DNA of 40,063 nucleotides from Melioribacter roseus (GTDB lineage Bacteria; Bacteroidota; Ignavibacteria; Ignavibacteriales; Melioribacteraceae): the NCBI GenBank assembly GCA_020722005.1, contig DYLP01000024.1:1-40063 (forward strand), read 5' to 3'. The notes under the pieces are model-generated. The model did not search any database. It was not told the origin of the DNA and worked only from the letters and a program-made list of their open reading frames with translations. This document shows, one piece after another, positions 6,711-15,489 of the stretch. The translations under genes and the position numbers were made by a program. Each line of letters starts with the position of its first letter. Within the stretch, counting starts at the first letter, position 1.

Positions 6711-8588
6711 TCACAAACTTTTAACCGTGTTCCCTCCTTTTTCGAGGGCTTTATTGAGCGCCAACTCGGCATTTGACAATATTTCATCGACGTCCGTCTT
6801 ATTTGTTGTGGAAGCAACTCCCACCGAGATTGTAAAAGTTGTCTGTTTCGAAACTACCGATATTGGTTTACGTGCAACTTTAATACGAAGTTTCTCAGCC
6901 CAAAGGAAAACGTCTTTAGGTGCCGTATTGAAAAAGTAGACGGCAAAAACCCTTTCACTTAAACGACCTATTAAATTCATAGGCGTCATCTCATCACGGA
7001 TCATTTGGGAAATAGCCTTCAAGACTTTTGGGAATGGATTACCGTCAAAGAGCGAATCTTCTTCAATGAAATCATCGATTTTAATAAGAGCCAGAGCACC
7101 AGGCAATGCAAGTTCTTTGCTACGAACCAGATCAATCGTTAAACGTTCTATAAATGACTGATAATTTAGTACTTTGGTTTCTACATCGTGAGCAAGTAAA
7201 TTTTTCAATACGTTAATCGATGCGTGAGAATACAGGATAAAGGCAAAAATTTTAGTAGCATTCTTGACAAAAGTAACTTCACTGTTGGAATAATAATTTT
7301 TTTTGAGGCTCTCGAAACACAATACTCCGTAGTTCTGATCGTCGTAGATAAGCGGTATAGCCAAGAAAGAGCCGTCGAAGCTTACATCCTCATTCTTGTT
7401 AAATCGTGGCAGGTCGATTTGAGTAGTGTCGTCAATTTTAACCGGGATAGAACTCATAATCGATTTCCCAACCAGTGTATCCTTGAGTTCCACTTCAAGA
7501 TTTTCTCCAACGTATTTCAAAGAGGTTTTATTGACAATACGCGAAGTCTTAAATTTTTGTTCGAGTGGATTATAAAGAACAAACGTAAAGACATCCCAAT
7601 CGAGCAATTTTTCGATTGTTCTGTCGAGCATTTCAAAAATGTCTTTTTCCGATTCGAATTTTCTGTCTTTCTCCAGAATTTCAGTCAAGGCTTTAAGCCG
7701 CTGTTCGGCTTGCGATTCAGAAAATTTGTCTTCAAATAGCGATATGATAATTGAGATGACTCTAACAATTTTACCAAGAGAATAAATTTGTTCAATACCG
7801 AAAGCGTCTTTAACCTTTGCATCGAGTATGAGCAGACCAGTCAAATTTTTTCCATAAAAGAGGGGCACGCCTACAAAACTCTTAATACCCTGTGGAACAT
7901 TGTAATAACGGATAACGTCAGGTTCTGCATTAGATGAAATGTCGTTCAATAATTCAGGTTCTTCATTTTGAATTATCTTTCCTAAAATATCGTCTTCGAG
8001 ATCGAACTTTTGACGCGTTATTGCAGAAGAACTCGACACATAACGTTCGAGCGTCAGACGTTGTCGTTTTTTGTTGTACCAGAAAAATGCTGCCGTGTGA
8101 GCCCAAAAGGCGTCTTTTAATACGCTTAATATTTTTTCGAGAAGAAAACCGAATTGCTCGTCGTGGCTAACGTCTTTCGGAAGTTCTTCCAGTACAATCT
8201 TCTGAAAATTTTCTTTGAAATCGGTTGGTTTGAAAATTTCACGGTTACCTTTATTCGGGAAATAGGCATTCATATTTTCCGCTGTCAACACTTCGATATT
8301 TTTGACAGTCGACACAATCTTAAATTCCTCGCCCTCATCTGTCTGATAACCGTGTTTTGCCTCGGGCGTTTCCTCTGTTTTTGAAGAGGGAATGGGTTCA
8401 TCGTGCTTTTCGTCAACCCCTTCTCGCGTGTTATCACGAAGAAAAATTATAAATCCGATATATATTACCAGAATTAAACTGGTAATTATTCTCGTTAAAA
8501 AATCATCGGTAAGAAAAAGGATGGTTAAAAGGATGGGTATTAACATAAAAGTCAGTATTCTTTTTCTGTACTTCGACGATTTACCCAT
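6711..8588 (-). CDS. membrane protein with two GAF domains and a degenerate GGDEF domain
   Basis: This is a 625-residue predicted signalling protein at the inner membrane. Two transmembrane helices lie near residues 11-27 and 33-50. A charged linker follows, then GAF-like domains at about 145-285 (SFVGVPLFYGKNLTGLLILD) and 315-455 (FLAIPLIYDDQNYGVLCFES). The C-terminal fold at about 465-620 is GGDEF-like, ending in FTISVGVAS and a block like those preceding GGDEF C-termini. The catalytic signature is replaced by LSERVFAV at 543-550, and the usual RxxD inhibitory site is absent. It should not make cyclic di-GMP and may serve as a receptor or scaffold. It sits 6 bases upstream of deoB. Confidence 0.82.
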   Translation of the reverse strand: MGKSSKYRKRILTFMLIPILLTILFLTDDFLTRIITSLILVIYIGFIIFLRDNTREGVDEKHDEPIPSSKTEETPEAKHGYQTDEGEEFKIVSTVKNIEVLTAENMNAYFPNKGNREIFKPTDFKENFQKIVLEELPKDVSHDEQFGFLLEKILSVLKDAFWAHTAAFFWYNKKRQRLTLERYVSSSSAITRQKFDLEDDILGKIIQNEEPELLNDISSNAEPDVIRYYNVPQGIKSFVGVPLFYGKNLTGLLILDAKVKDAFGIEQIYSLGKIVRVISIIISLFEDKFSESQAEQRLKALTEILEKDRKFESEKDIFEMLDRTIEKLLDWDVFTFVLYNPLEQKFKTSRIVNKTSLKYVGENLEVELKDTLVGKSIMSSIPVKIDDTTQIDLPRFNKNEDVSFDGSFLAIPLIYDDQNYGVLCFESLKKNYYSNSEVTFVKNATKIFAFILYSHASINVLKNLLAHDVETKVLNYQSFIERLTIDLVRSKELALPGALALIKIDDFIEEDSLFDGNPFPKVLKAISQMIRDEMTPMNLIGRLSERVFAVYFFNTAPKDVFLWAEKLRIKVARKPISVVSKQTTFTISVGVASTTNKTDVDEILSNAELALNKALEKGGNTVKSL

Positions 8589-8646
8589 CTCTTAACTCAG
8601 AATTTTTACAATTTTGATTCAATAATAATAAAGTTTTCTGAAATTT

Positions 8647-9231
8647 TCATAACAAGTAGAGAGAAGTAAGAAGTTTTATTATTTCTTTTTTGCCGGTATG
8701 TTTAACAGCTGAAAAGATGAAAGCGTTTGTCCCGAAGATGATTTCAGGAAATATTTCTTTAATAGTCTTCTTTGCAACCGCAATTTCAGATTGTTTCAGT
8801 TTATCCACTTTGTTCATTATCAAAAAATAGGGTAACTTTTTGGAATGAATAAATTCTTTGAGCATTAAATCGAGCTGTTGAGGTTTATGACGGGCATCAA
8901 TCAAATGGAAAACAGTCGAAATATTTTTATTAATGTCGAAGAAATTAATGATGAGGTTTTCCCAGTAATTTTTCTCGCTTTTAGATACTTTAGCATAACC
9001 GAAACCTGGCAAATCTACGATGTAGAATTTTCTTTCTACGAGATAATAGTTAATCGAACGTGTTTTACCAGGAGTTGAACTTGTTCGTGCTACTTTCAAA
9101 GGATAAAACAAAGTATTGATAAAAGATGATTTGCCCACATTAGATCTTCCGCAAAGCACCACAGAGGGCAAGTTGTTTTTCGGTATTTCATTTATGTTGA
9201 AAGCCGAAGTAACAAATTCAATTTTTTTCAT
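8647..9231 (-). CDS. engB: ribosome-biogenesis GTPase EngB/YsxC
   Basis: This 194-residue TrmE-Era-EngA-EngB-Septin-like GTPase is required for late assembly of the large ribosomal subunit. The P-loop GRSNVGKSS is near residues 28-36, and switch I has RTSSTPGKTRSINYY. G3 is DLPGFGYAK, G4 is NKVDK and G5 is SAVKHTGK. Length is normal. It begins at ATG only 18-20 bases beyond the terminator that ends the ribosomal cluster, leaving little room for a separate promoter. Expression may rely on partial read-through. The following gap before the GAF gene is 58 bases of AT-rich DNA. Confidence 0.95.
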   Translation of the reverse strand: MKKIEFVTSAFNINEIPKNNLPSVVLCGRSNVGKSSFINTLFYPLKVARTSSTPGKTRSINYYLVERKFYIVDLPGFGYAKVSKSEKNYWENLIINFFDINKNISTVFHLIDARHKPQQLDLMLKEFIHSKKLPYFLIMNKVDKLKQSEIAVAKKTIKEIFPEIIFGTNAFIFSAVKHTGKKEIIKLLTSLYLL

Positions 9232-9248
9232 AAGGTCGAAAATGATTT

Positions 9249-9287
9249 AAAAAAGAAACGTCCGGAAACCATTGAGAAATCCGGACG
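9249..9287 (-). terminator. rho-independent terminator of the ribosomal supercluster
   Basis: On the minus strand an 8-base perfect stem (CGTCCGGA at 9287-9280 with TCCGGACG at 9266-9259) with a 13-base loop is followed by TTTCTTTTTT. It starts 26 bases after the rplQ stop. This is the best intrinsic terminator in the window and marks the end of the alpha operon. Confidence 0.9.
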
Positions 9288-9313
9288 CATCTAAAATTCG
9301 AAAAGAGAATCGA

Positions 9314-9859
9314 CTAATTTTCTTCTTTCTTTTCTTCCGAAGAAGTTTGTTCACCGGCTTCAGCTTTGGGTTCCTGGTTAACTTCGGATTGTGGTTCAGC
9401 TTTTTTTACTTCTTCTTCAGTTTTAACTTCTTCAGCTTTTTGTTCTTCTGCTTTTGTCTTATTTTCGGTTTTCTTTTTCGTAGATTTTTCTTTAACAACA
9501 TCACTGTAGTCAACCAATTCGATATAAGCTAATTCTGCACCGTCTCCTTTACGCTGCCCCAGTTTGATAATTCTTGTATAACCGCCTGGCCTTTCGCCAA
9601 TTTTATTAACAATTGAGGTAAAGAGTTCTTTTACAACTTCTTTATCTTTTATATCGGCAGCGACATATCTACGATTTGCAACCGAGTCGACCTTAGCTTT
9701 TGTAATAATTGGCTCTACAAAAGTGCGCAACTCTTTAGCTTTTGCCAGAGTAGTTTTAATCTTTTTATGTTTCAGCAGTGAAGTGGCTAAATTTCTCAAA
9801 GTAGCCAGTCTGTGTTCCGAAGTTCTTTTTAATTTTCTTCCTTTAACTCTGTGTCTCAT
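9314..9859 (-). CDS. rplQ: 50S ribosomal protein L17 with acidic/basic tail
   Basis: L17 sits on the solvent side of the large subunit near the peptide exit tunnel. The core (about residues 1-117) is standard, with [17 protein letters not shown] at the start, [20 protein letters not shown] in the middle, and [20 protein letters not shown] at its end. About 60 extra residues follow, made almost only of Lys, Glu, Ala, Ser and Thr, bringing the length to 181. Such tails are seen in Bacteroidota L17 and are probably disordered. It begins with ATG, 25 bases after rpoA, and is the last gene of the alpha operon before the terminator. Confidence 0.97.
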   Translation of the reverse strand: MRHRVKGRKLKRTSEHRLATLRNLATSLLKHKKIKTTLAKAKELRTFVEPIITKAKVDSVANRRYVAADIKDKEVVKELFTSIVNKIGERPGGYTRIIKLGQRKGDGAELAYIELVDYSDVVKEKSTKKKTENKTKAEEQKAEEVKTEEEVKKAEPQSEVNQEPKAEAGEQTSSEEKKEEN

Positions 9860-9884
9860 TATCGAACCTTCACAGTTTTAGTGA

Positions 9885-10880
9885 TTATTTTTTATCGGTT
9901 TTATCTGACAGATATTTATCGACATCCATACCAAAATGGAGTCCGTAATTATCAACTATTTCTTTCAATTCTGCCAACGATTTGCGACCAAAATTTCTGA
10001 AACGGAGCATTTCGTTTTCATCGCGGCGTACTAAATCGCCGAGTGTTTTGATATTGGCAGTTTTGAGGCAATTATGAGACCTGACACTTAGTTCAAGGTC
10101 ATCAACACTTGTTGAAAGAATTTTTCTCAATCTTTCTGCTTCTTCATCTCTTTCGGTTTCTTCTTTTACTTCTTCAGGTTCAGTTTCAAAATTAATGAAC
10201 ATCTGAATGTGGTCTCTTAGAATCTTGCCCGAAGTTGAAAGCGCTTCTTCGGGAGTGATGGATCCATCGGTAGTAATTTCGAGAGTAAGTTTTTCATAGT
10301 CGTTACGTTCGCCAATGCGAACATTTTCGACGTCGTATTTAACATTTACAATAGGAGTATAAATCGAGTCGAGGGGGATTGTACCGATTGTCATATCGGG
10401 AGTTTTCTGTTCCTGTGCAGGCACATAACCTTTCCCGATGCCGAAACGAAGTTCAATATTTAGCTTAGCATCTTTATTTAAGTGAGCGATATGTAAATTT
10501 GGATTCAGAATTTCAACTTCGGGGCATGCATTTTGAATATCTTTCGCTTTGAAGTCGCCTTCACCGGATATAGAGACATTACAGCTTGTTACTTTTTTAT
10601 CGAGAAGTCTCATACGCACTTTTTTGAGATTCAGGATAATTTCGGTAACATCCTCCTGAACACCTGGAATAGTAGAGAATTCATGAAGTACGCCTTCAAT
10701 TTTAATGGCAGTAATCGCAGCTCCTGGAAGTGAGGATAATAATACCCTTCTCAACGAATTACCTAATGTAACGCCAAATCCTCTCTCTAAAGGTTGAATA
10801 GTAAATCTTCCGAATGTAGCACTTTTCGAGGATTCTTCTTGTACTACGCCATCGGGCATTTTAATTAACGGATAGCTCAT
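9885..10880 (-). CDS. rpoA: RNA polymerase alpha subunit
   Basis: At 331 residues this is a full-length alpha subunit. The N-terminal dimerisation domain (about 1-230) contains RFTIQPLERGFGVTLGNSLR and GYVPAQEQ. A Glu-rich linker (PEEVKEETERDEEAE) separates it from the C-terminal domain (about 255-325) that binds UP elements and activators, seen as ELSVRSHNCLKTANIKTLGD and RNFGRKSLAELKEIV. The N-terminal domain nucleates core assembly by binding beta and beta'. It lies between rpsD and rplQ as in most bacteria. rpoB and rpoC are also in this window, so the three core subunit genes lie within about 27 kb. Confidence 0.98.
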   Translation of the reverse strand: MSYPLIKMPDGVVQEESSKSATFGRFTIQPLERGFGVTLGNSLRRVLLSSLPGAAITAIKIEGVLHEFSTIPGVQEDVTEIILNLKKVRMRLLDKKVTSCNVSISGEGDFKAKDIQNACPEVEILNPNLHIAHLNKDAKLNIELRFGIGKGYVPAQEQKTPDMTIGTIPLDSIYTPIVNVKYDVENVRIGERNDYEKLTLEITTDGSITPEEALSTSGKILRDHIQMFINFETEPEEVKEETERDEEAERLRKILSTSVDDLELSVRSHNCLKTANIKTLGDLVRRDENEMLRFRNFGRKSLAELKEIVDNYGLHFGMDVDKYLSDKTDKK

Positions 10881-10906
10881 TTAATATATCCTCTATTATT
10901 ATAAAA

Positions 10907-11533
10907 TTACTTAGAATACAATTCGACAATTAATTGTTCGTTGGCATTCAATGGAATATCTTCTCTTTCGGGGATATTCATAAAAGTACCCGAGAGGGAA
11001 GCTTTATCGATGGAAAGCCAATTATATGCATTATCTTTAGTTCTTCTGAGCGAGTTGTGAATAATGTCAAGTTTTTTGCTCTTTTCTCTGACTGCAACGA
11101 CATCTCCGGGTAAGAGCAAATATGAAGGGATATCGACAATTTTGCCGTTAACGGTAAAATGCCTGTGAAGTACTAATTGTCGTGCTGCCTTTCTCGAAGG
11201 TGCAAAACCGAGTCGATAAATAACGTTGTCCAGACGTCTTTCGAGCAATTTAACAAGGTTGGCACCTGTAATTCCTTTTTGACGTGTTGCTCTGAAGAAA
11301 TAGAGTTTGAATTGTGTTTCCTGCAATCCGTAAATACGTTTTACTTTTTGTTTTTCTCTTAACTGAACGCCATACTCGGAAAATTTGGCTCTGCGTGTTA
11401 AGCCGTGCTGACCCGGAATATAATTTTTCTTTTCGAGTGGGCAGTGTTCGGAATGACATTTAGAACCTTTAAGAAATAGTTTTTGTCTTTCTCTTCTGCA
11501 TAATTTGCAACTTGGACCAGTATATCTTGCCAT
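10907..11533 (-). CDS. rpsD: 30S ribosomal protein S4
   Basis: S4 is a primary 16S rRNA binder that nucleates the 5' domain and helps form the mRNA entry channel. The 208-residue protein is the zinc-binding form, with Cys9, Cys12, Cys26 and Cys31 in the N-terminal ribbon. The S4 RNA-binding fold is visible at [20 protein letters not shown] and [17 protein letters not shown]. In Escherichia coli S4 represses the alpha operon by binding its leader. I see no comparable pseudoknot here because there is no long leader before rpsM. The start is ATG, with the SD in the 15-base gap after rpsK. Confidence 0.98.
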   Translation of the reverse strand: MARYTGPSCKLCRRERQKLFLKGSKCHSEHCPLEKKNYIPGQHGLTRRAKFSEYGVQLREKQKVKRIYGLQETQFKLYFFRATRQKGITGANLVKLLERRLDNVIYRLGFAPSRKAARQLVLHRHFTVNGKIVDIPSYLLLPGDVVAVREKSKKLDIIHNSLRRTKDNAYNWLSIDKASLSGTFMNIPEREDIPLNANEQLIVELYSK

Positions 11534-11548
11534 CTAAATTTTCTCCTG

Positions 11549-11935
11549 TTATACTCTTCTACGTTTTGGTGGTCTGCATCCGTTGTGCGGAATCGGAGTA
11601 ATATCCTTAATCGAAAGGATTTCCAGTCCTGCAGTGCTTAGAGCTCTTATGGCTGCTTCCCTGCCTGCACCTGGACCTTTAATTAAAACGTCAACTTTGC
11701 GTAGACCTAAGTCGTGAGCTTCTTTAGCAGCAGCTTCTGCGGTAACCTGAGCAGCAAAGGGAGTATTTTTTCTGGAGCCTTTGAAACCGTTTTTACCGGC
11801 AGAAGACCATGAAATTGTATTGCCATAAATATCTGTTATTGTAACAATCACGTTATTGAACGAAGCTTTAATGTGAGCTACTCCGACCGAATCAACGTGA
11901 ACTTTCTTTTTAGTCTTTTTTCCTGCCTTAGCCAA
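11549..11935 (-). CDS. rpsK: 30S ribosomal protein S11
   Basis: S11 forms part of the 30S platform next to the E site and the anti-Shine-Dalgarno helix. At 128 residues it has the usual basic N-terminus ([11 protein letters not shown]), [18 protein letters not shown], and the very conserved C-terminal [17 protein letters not shown]. The start codon is TTG, with CGGAG seven bases upstream. No ATG lies close by, and the KKTKKK leader is normal for the family, so TTG is required. It follows rpsM by 22 bases. Confidence 0.97.
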   Translation of the reverse strand: MAKAGKKTKKKVHVDSVGVAHIKASFNNVIVTITDIYGNTISWSSAGKNGFKGSRKNTPFAAQVTAEAAAKEAHDLGLRKVDVLIKGPGAGREAAIRALSTAGLEILSIKDITPIPHNGCRPPKRRRV

Positions 11936-11957
11936 TTTGAATCTCCGTAATTAATTA

Positions 11958-12341
11958 TTACTTCTTAGCCGGTGTTTTCTTCTTTCCGGCTACTGTTTTT
12001 CTTTTACCTTTTCTGGTTCTTGCATTTGTTCTTGTTCTTTGTCCTCTTACAGGTAAACCACGACGATGCCTCAAACCGCGATAGCAACCGATATCCATCA
12101 AACGTTTGATATTTTGCTGAACTTCGCTTCTGAGAGCACCTTCAACTTTATAGTCGGAAGTCATGATTGCACGAATCTTTGCAATTTCTTCTTCGGACAG
12201 TTCAGCAATTTTCTTCTCGGGATCGATGCCTGCTTTGGACAATATATCCAAGGCGGTCCTACGACCTATACCATAAATATAGGTTAATCCAATAAACGAT
12301 TTTTTTTGTTTCGGTAAATCAATTCCAGCTATACGAGCCAA
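11958..12341 (-). CDS. rpsM: 30S ribosomal protein S13
   Basis: S13 lies in the 30S head, bridges to the 50S subunit, and touches P-site tRNA through its basic C-terminus. At 127 residues it shows [20 protein letters not shown], then [20 protein letters not shown], and ends in a Lys-rich tail (GKKKTPAKK). The start is TTG with a strong GGAGG seven bases upstream. Eleven bases separate it from rpmJ, and the SD sits just after the rpmJ stop. Confidence 0.97.
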   Translation of the reverse strand: MARIAGIDLPKQKKSFIGLTYIYGIGRRTALDILSKAGIDPEKKIAELSEEEIAKIRAIMTSDYKVEGALRSEVQQNIKRLMDIGCYRGLRHRRGLPVRGQRTRTNARTRKGKRKTVAGKKKTPAKK

Positions 12342-12352
12342 ATCTCTTCCTC

Positions 12353-12466
12353 CTATCCTTGTCTTTGTTTATGTTTAGGATTTTTGCAAATAACCCGAAC
12401 AACACCCTTTCTTTTTATGATTTTACAATGTTCGCACATTTTTTTTACAGATGATCTTACCTTCAT
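12353..12466 (-). CDS. rpmJ: 50S ribosomal protein L36 (zinc form)
   Basis: This 37-residue protein is among the smallest ribosomal proteins and stabilises 23S rRNA near the L7/L12 stalk base. I translated it by hand: [20 protein letters not shown], then a basic second half ending KHKQRQG. Cys11, Cys14, Cys27 and His32 form the zinc ribbon, so this is the zinc-dependent type. It starts at ATG (12466-12464), 11 bases after infA, and ends at TAG, just before the SD of rpsM. Gene order infA-rpmJ-rpsM is the standard one. Confidence 0.97.
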   Translation of the reverse strand: MKVRSSVKKMCEHCKIIKRKGVVRVICKNPKHKQRQG

Positions 12467-12477
12467 AATAGCTCCAT

Positions 12478-12696
12478 TTATTTATATCTGTATGTTATTC
12501 TTCCTTTATTAAGGTCGTAGGGAGATAATTCAACTGCTACTTTATCTCCCACCAGAATTTTAATAAAATGCATTCTCATTTTACCGGAAATATGCGCAAG
12601 GATTTCATGCCCATTGTCAAGTCTAACCTTGAAATGAGCATTTGGTAACGTTTCAGTTACTACTCCATCAATCTTTATTGCTCCTTGTTTAGCCAT
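12478..12696 (-). CDS. infA: translation initiation factor IF-1
   Basis: IF-1 is a 72-residue OB-fold protein that occupies the A site of the 30S subunit during initiation. The sequence is canonical: [20 protein letters not shown], then [20 protein letters not shown] and a C-terminus of [11 protein letters not shown]. The ATG start lies only 4 bases after the map stop. The map-infA-rpmJ arrangement directly before the alpha operon is common in Bacteroidota and Firmicutes. Confidence 0.98.
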   Translation of the reverse strand: MAKQGAIKIDGVVTETLPNAHFKVRLDNGHEILAHISGKMRMHFIKILVGDKVAVELSPYDLNKGRITYRYK

Positions 12697-12700
12697 ATAA

Positions 12701-13462
12701 TTAGCATCTTGTTAATATTTCCGGTTTACCGTCAATTATTGCAATGGTATGCTCGAAATGAGCCGACGGCTTACCATCCATTGTTTTTACAGTCCATCCA
12801 TCTTCTTCTACGAAGACTTTGTGAGTTCCCAAATTAATCATCGGTTCAATTGCCAGCGTCATACCATTCTTCAAAATTGCACCGCTTCCCTTTTTGCCAT
12901 AATTAGGGATTTGTGGATCTTCGTGCAAATGCTTTCCAACGCCGTGTCCACATAAATCACGCACTACCGAGTATCCAAAACTTTCAACGTACGACTGCAC
13001 TGCATATCCGATATCACCAATTCTGTTTCCGGGACGCGCTTCTTCAATAGCCAGATAGAGCGATTTTTCTGTTACTTCCATCAACTTCTTTTTTTCGTCG
13101 GATATGTTTCCCACAGCAACAGTCAACGCTGCATCTCCGTAATAACCGTTCTTTTCTACACCGACGTCGATAGAAATTATTTCACCTTCCTTAAGAACTC
13201 TGTTGCCCGGAATTCCGTGAACAACCTCGTCATCAATCGAAGAACAAATTGAGCCAGGAAAATCGAACGACCCGACTTGCGAATAACCTTTAAATGCCGC
13301 ACGAGCATTATTGCTGAGTATGTAATCTTCAGCCATTTTATCGAGCTCGAGCGTTGTTACACCCGGCTTAACATAATTTTTCAGTAATTGAAGAACCTCT
13401 GCAACTATCTGAGAACTTTCTCTTATATAATCAATTTCTTTTCTGGTCTTTATTATAATCAC
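12701..13462 (-). CDS. map: type I methionine aminopeptidase
   Basis: This enzyme removes the initiator methionine from nascent proteins with small second residues. At 253 residues it is the simple cytoplasmic type I form. Five metal ligands are visible in order: two Asp in [19 protein letters not shown], His in [12 protein letters not shown], Glu in [10 protein letters not shown], and Glu in AHFEHTIAI. The start is GTG, with no strong SD in the 18-base gap after secY. In Escherichia coli map is elsewhere. Here it takes the secY-map position, and adk, which often lies between them, is missing. Confidence 0.97.
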   Translation of the reverse strand: MIIIKTRKEIDYIRESSQIVAEVLQLLKNYVKPGVTTLELDKMAEDYILSNNARAAFKGYSQVGSFDFPGSICSSIDDEVVHGIPGNRVLKEGEIISIDVGVEKNGYYGDAALTVAVGNISDEKKKLMEVTEKSLYLAIEEARPGNRIGDIGYAVQSYVESFGYSVVRDLCGHGVGKHLHEDPQIPNYGKKGSGAILKNGMTLAIEPMINLGTHKVFVEEDGWTVKTMDGKPSAHFEHTIAIIDGKPEILTRC

Positions 13463-13480
13463 GATTCACTACAAAAAATA

Positions 13481-14818
13481 TTAAAATCTTCTGCCTCTTA
13501 TTTTACCGGACTTCATAAAACCATCGTAATGACGCATCAATAGATGCGACTCGATTTGTTGAAGTGTATCGAGTGCCACACCAACAATAATCAACAAACT
13601 GGTTCCTCCAAAGAACGATGCAAAACTTCCCGATACACCGAATTTTGCGACAAATGCCGGCAGTATTGCCACGATGGCAAGGAAGATTGAACCAGGTAAA
13701 GTTATTTTAGTCAATATATTATCAATAAATTCGGCGGTTTGCTTGCCAGGTCGTATACCTGGAATAAAGCCGCCCTGTTTTTTCATATTTTCTGCTACTT
13801 CCTGTGGATTAAATGCAATCGCTGTATAAAAATAGGTGAAGAAGACAATCATCAAAGCATAAATAAAAGAATAAGTAAACGACTGATAATTAAAGTAGCC
13901 AGCAATTGACGCAATAAATTCGTTATTCGGGAAGAAGGAAAATAGTGTGCTTGGAATAAACATAATCGACTGCGCAAAAATTATCGGCATTACACCTGCA
14001 GTGTTTACTCTTAAAGGAATATATTGAGTAACACCTCCATAAACTTTTCTTCCAACGACTCTTTTTGCGTACTGCACTGGAATTCTTCTTGTACCCTGAG
14101 TAACGAGTATTACACCTGAAATTACAAGTAACATGAAAGCAATGATAACAATTTCGATTACGAGATTACGCTGACCTGCTGCCAGTAATCTGTACTCGTC
14201 AAGTATGGCATAAGGGAACCTGTCAATAATACCAATAAATATTATTAGAGAAATACCGTTGCCAATTCCTTTGTCTGTAATTTGTTCACCGAGCCACATA
14301 ATGAATATTGTGCCGGTAACAAGGAATACAATGGTTGAGAATGTCCAGCCAATCCCTCTAATTTCTTCGGGGACAACAGGCATTCCGTTAAAATTCATAT
14401 TGAGAAGATGGATCGTTACACCCCAAGCCTGAAAAGCAGAAATAATAACTGTTCCGTAACGTGTCCATTGAGTAATTTTCTTTCTGCCTTCTTCTCCTTC
14501 TCTTTGGAGCTTTTGAATGTATGGAACAACTGCTCCAGCCAATTGGAGAATAATGGAAGCTGAAATATAGGGCATAATCCCCAAAGCGAATAGGGCGGCA
14601 TTTCTGAATGCACCACCGACAAACAAGTCGTATAACCCGAACAAATTGTCGGAAGTGGAATTTGACATAGCCGAGCTGAGCAAGTGAGAATCGATACCCG
14701 GCAATGTAATGTGAGCTCCTATTCTTACAATCACAAGCAGAGCCAAAGTATAAAGAATTCTTTGCCTCAGCTCGTGAATCTTAAATATGTTCCGGAATGT
14801 TTCTTGAAAAGTTGCCAT
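13481..14818 (-). CDS. secY: preprotein translocase channel subunit SecY
   Basis: SecY is the pore of the Sec translocon in the inner membrane. The 445-residue protein has ten predicted membrane helices. The family signature is LGIMPYISASIILQL near helix 2. GEQITDKGIGNGISLIIF is helix 4 and its cytoplasmic loop. NTAGVMPIIFA lies before helix 7, and the C-terminal GRRF tail follows the last helix. The ATG start overlaps the rplO stop by one base (TAATG), so the two are translationally coupled. Its partner SecE is encoded at 39505-39687. SecG is not in the window. Confidence 0.98.
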   Translation of the reverse strand: MATFQETFRNIFKIHELRQRILYTLALLVIVRIGAHITLPGIDSHLLSSAMSNSTSDNLFGLYDLFVGGAFRNAALFALGIMPYISASIILQLAGAVVPYIQKLQREGEEGRKKITQWTRYGTVIISAFQAWGVTIHLLNMNFNGMPVVPEEIRGIGWTFSTIVFLVTGTIFIMWLGEQITDKGIGNGISLIIFIGIIDRFPYAILDEYRLLAAGQRNLVIEIVIIAFMLLVISGVILVTQGTRRIPVQYAKRVVGRKVYGGVTQYIPLRVNTAGVMPIIFAQSIMFIPSTLFSFFPNNEFIASIAGYFNYQSFTYSFIYALMIVFFTYFYTAIAFNPQEVAENMKKQGGFIPGIRPGKQTAEFIDNILTKITLPGSIFLAIVAILPAFVAKFGVSGSFASFFGGTSLLIIVGVALDTLQQIESHLLMRHYDGFMKSGKIRGRRF

Positions 14819-15282
14819 TAAGCTTTAATCTCTTTTATGGTTCCACCGACTGATTCAATTTTTTGTTTAGCCGAAGCGCTAAAAGCATGGGCTTCAATAT
14901 TTATTTTGGATTTTATTTCACCGCTGCCCAAAATTTTATATGGAGCAGCAGCTTTTGAAATCAAACCATTTTGATATAAAACCGAAGGAGTAATAACCTC
15001 TCCTGAAATCTTATTTTCGTCAACCAATTTTTGAATTCGGTCGAGATTAACAACCTGATAAGTCAATTTAAAAGGACTCTTGAAGCCACGTTTAGGCACT
15101 CTGCGCTGCAAAGGCATCTGGCCACCTTCGAACCAGATTTTAAATTTAGCACCCGACCTCGAACGTTGCCCATTCATACCGCGCGTAGCGGTTCCACCGT
15201 GTCCACTACCTTCGCCTCTTCCAATTCTTTTTTCCCTTTTATTTGAACCTTTCGCAGGTTTTAAATTACTTAAGATATCCAT
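14818..15282 (-). CDS. rplO: 50S ribosomal protein L15
   Basis: L15 is a late-assembling 23S-binding protein with a long extended N-terminus. Residues 1-60 contain the Gly/Arg-rich GRGEGSGHGGTATRGMNGQR and FEGGQMPLQRRVPKRGFK, which thread into rRNA. The globular C-terminal domain ends with ASAKQKIESVGGTIKEIKA. Total length is 154, within the normal range. It starts at ATG 11 bases after rpmD and its stop overlaps the secY start. Confidence 0.98.
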   Translation of the reverse strand: MDILSNLKPAKGSNKREKRIGRGEGSGHGGTATRGMNGQRSRSGAKFKIWFEGGQMPLQRRVPKRGFKSPFKLTYQVVNLDRIQKLVDENKISGEVITPSVLYQNGLISKAAAPYKILGSGEIKSKINIEAHAFSASAKQKIESVGGTIKEIKA

Positions 15283-15293
15283 GTATCACCCTG

Positions 15294-15482
15294 TTAATCT
15301 TCTATTTCTTCTACTTTTACTAAATGAGATACTTTTCTTACCATGCCTCTTATTTGAGGAGTATCGTTATGAATTACCTGATAATTTGGTCTTCCTAAAC
15401 CGAGAGCTTCAATAGTAAGCTTTTGTGGTTTCGGACGATCAATAATGCTTCGTATTTGTGTAATTTTTAATTTCTTTGCCAT
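15294..15482 (-). CDS. rpmD: 50S ribosomal protein L30
   Basis: L30 is a small peripheral 23S-binding protein, present in many but not all bacteria. I set the start at the ATG at 15482, giving 62 residues beginning MAKKLKITQIRSIIDRPK. GAGG lies five bases upstream. A longer reading from 15500 would overlap the rpsE end and adds a non-family leader. The core GLGRPNYQVIHNDTPQIRGM is typical. The gap to rpsE is 7 bases. Confidence 0.96.
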   Translation of the reverse strand: MAKKLKITQIRSIIDRPKPQKLTIEALGLGRPNYQVIHNDTPQIRGMVRKVSHLVKVEEIED

Positions 15483-15489
15483 GTCAACC

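Noticed and set aside
7224-7739. 171-codon plus-strand frame opposite the GAF-GGDEF gene
   Set aside because: Both GAF domains are recognisable on the other strand and this frame shows no domain pattern.
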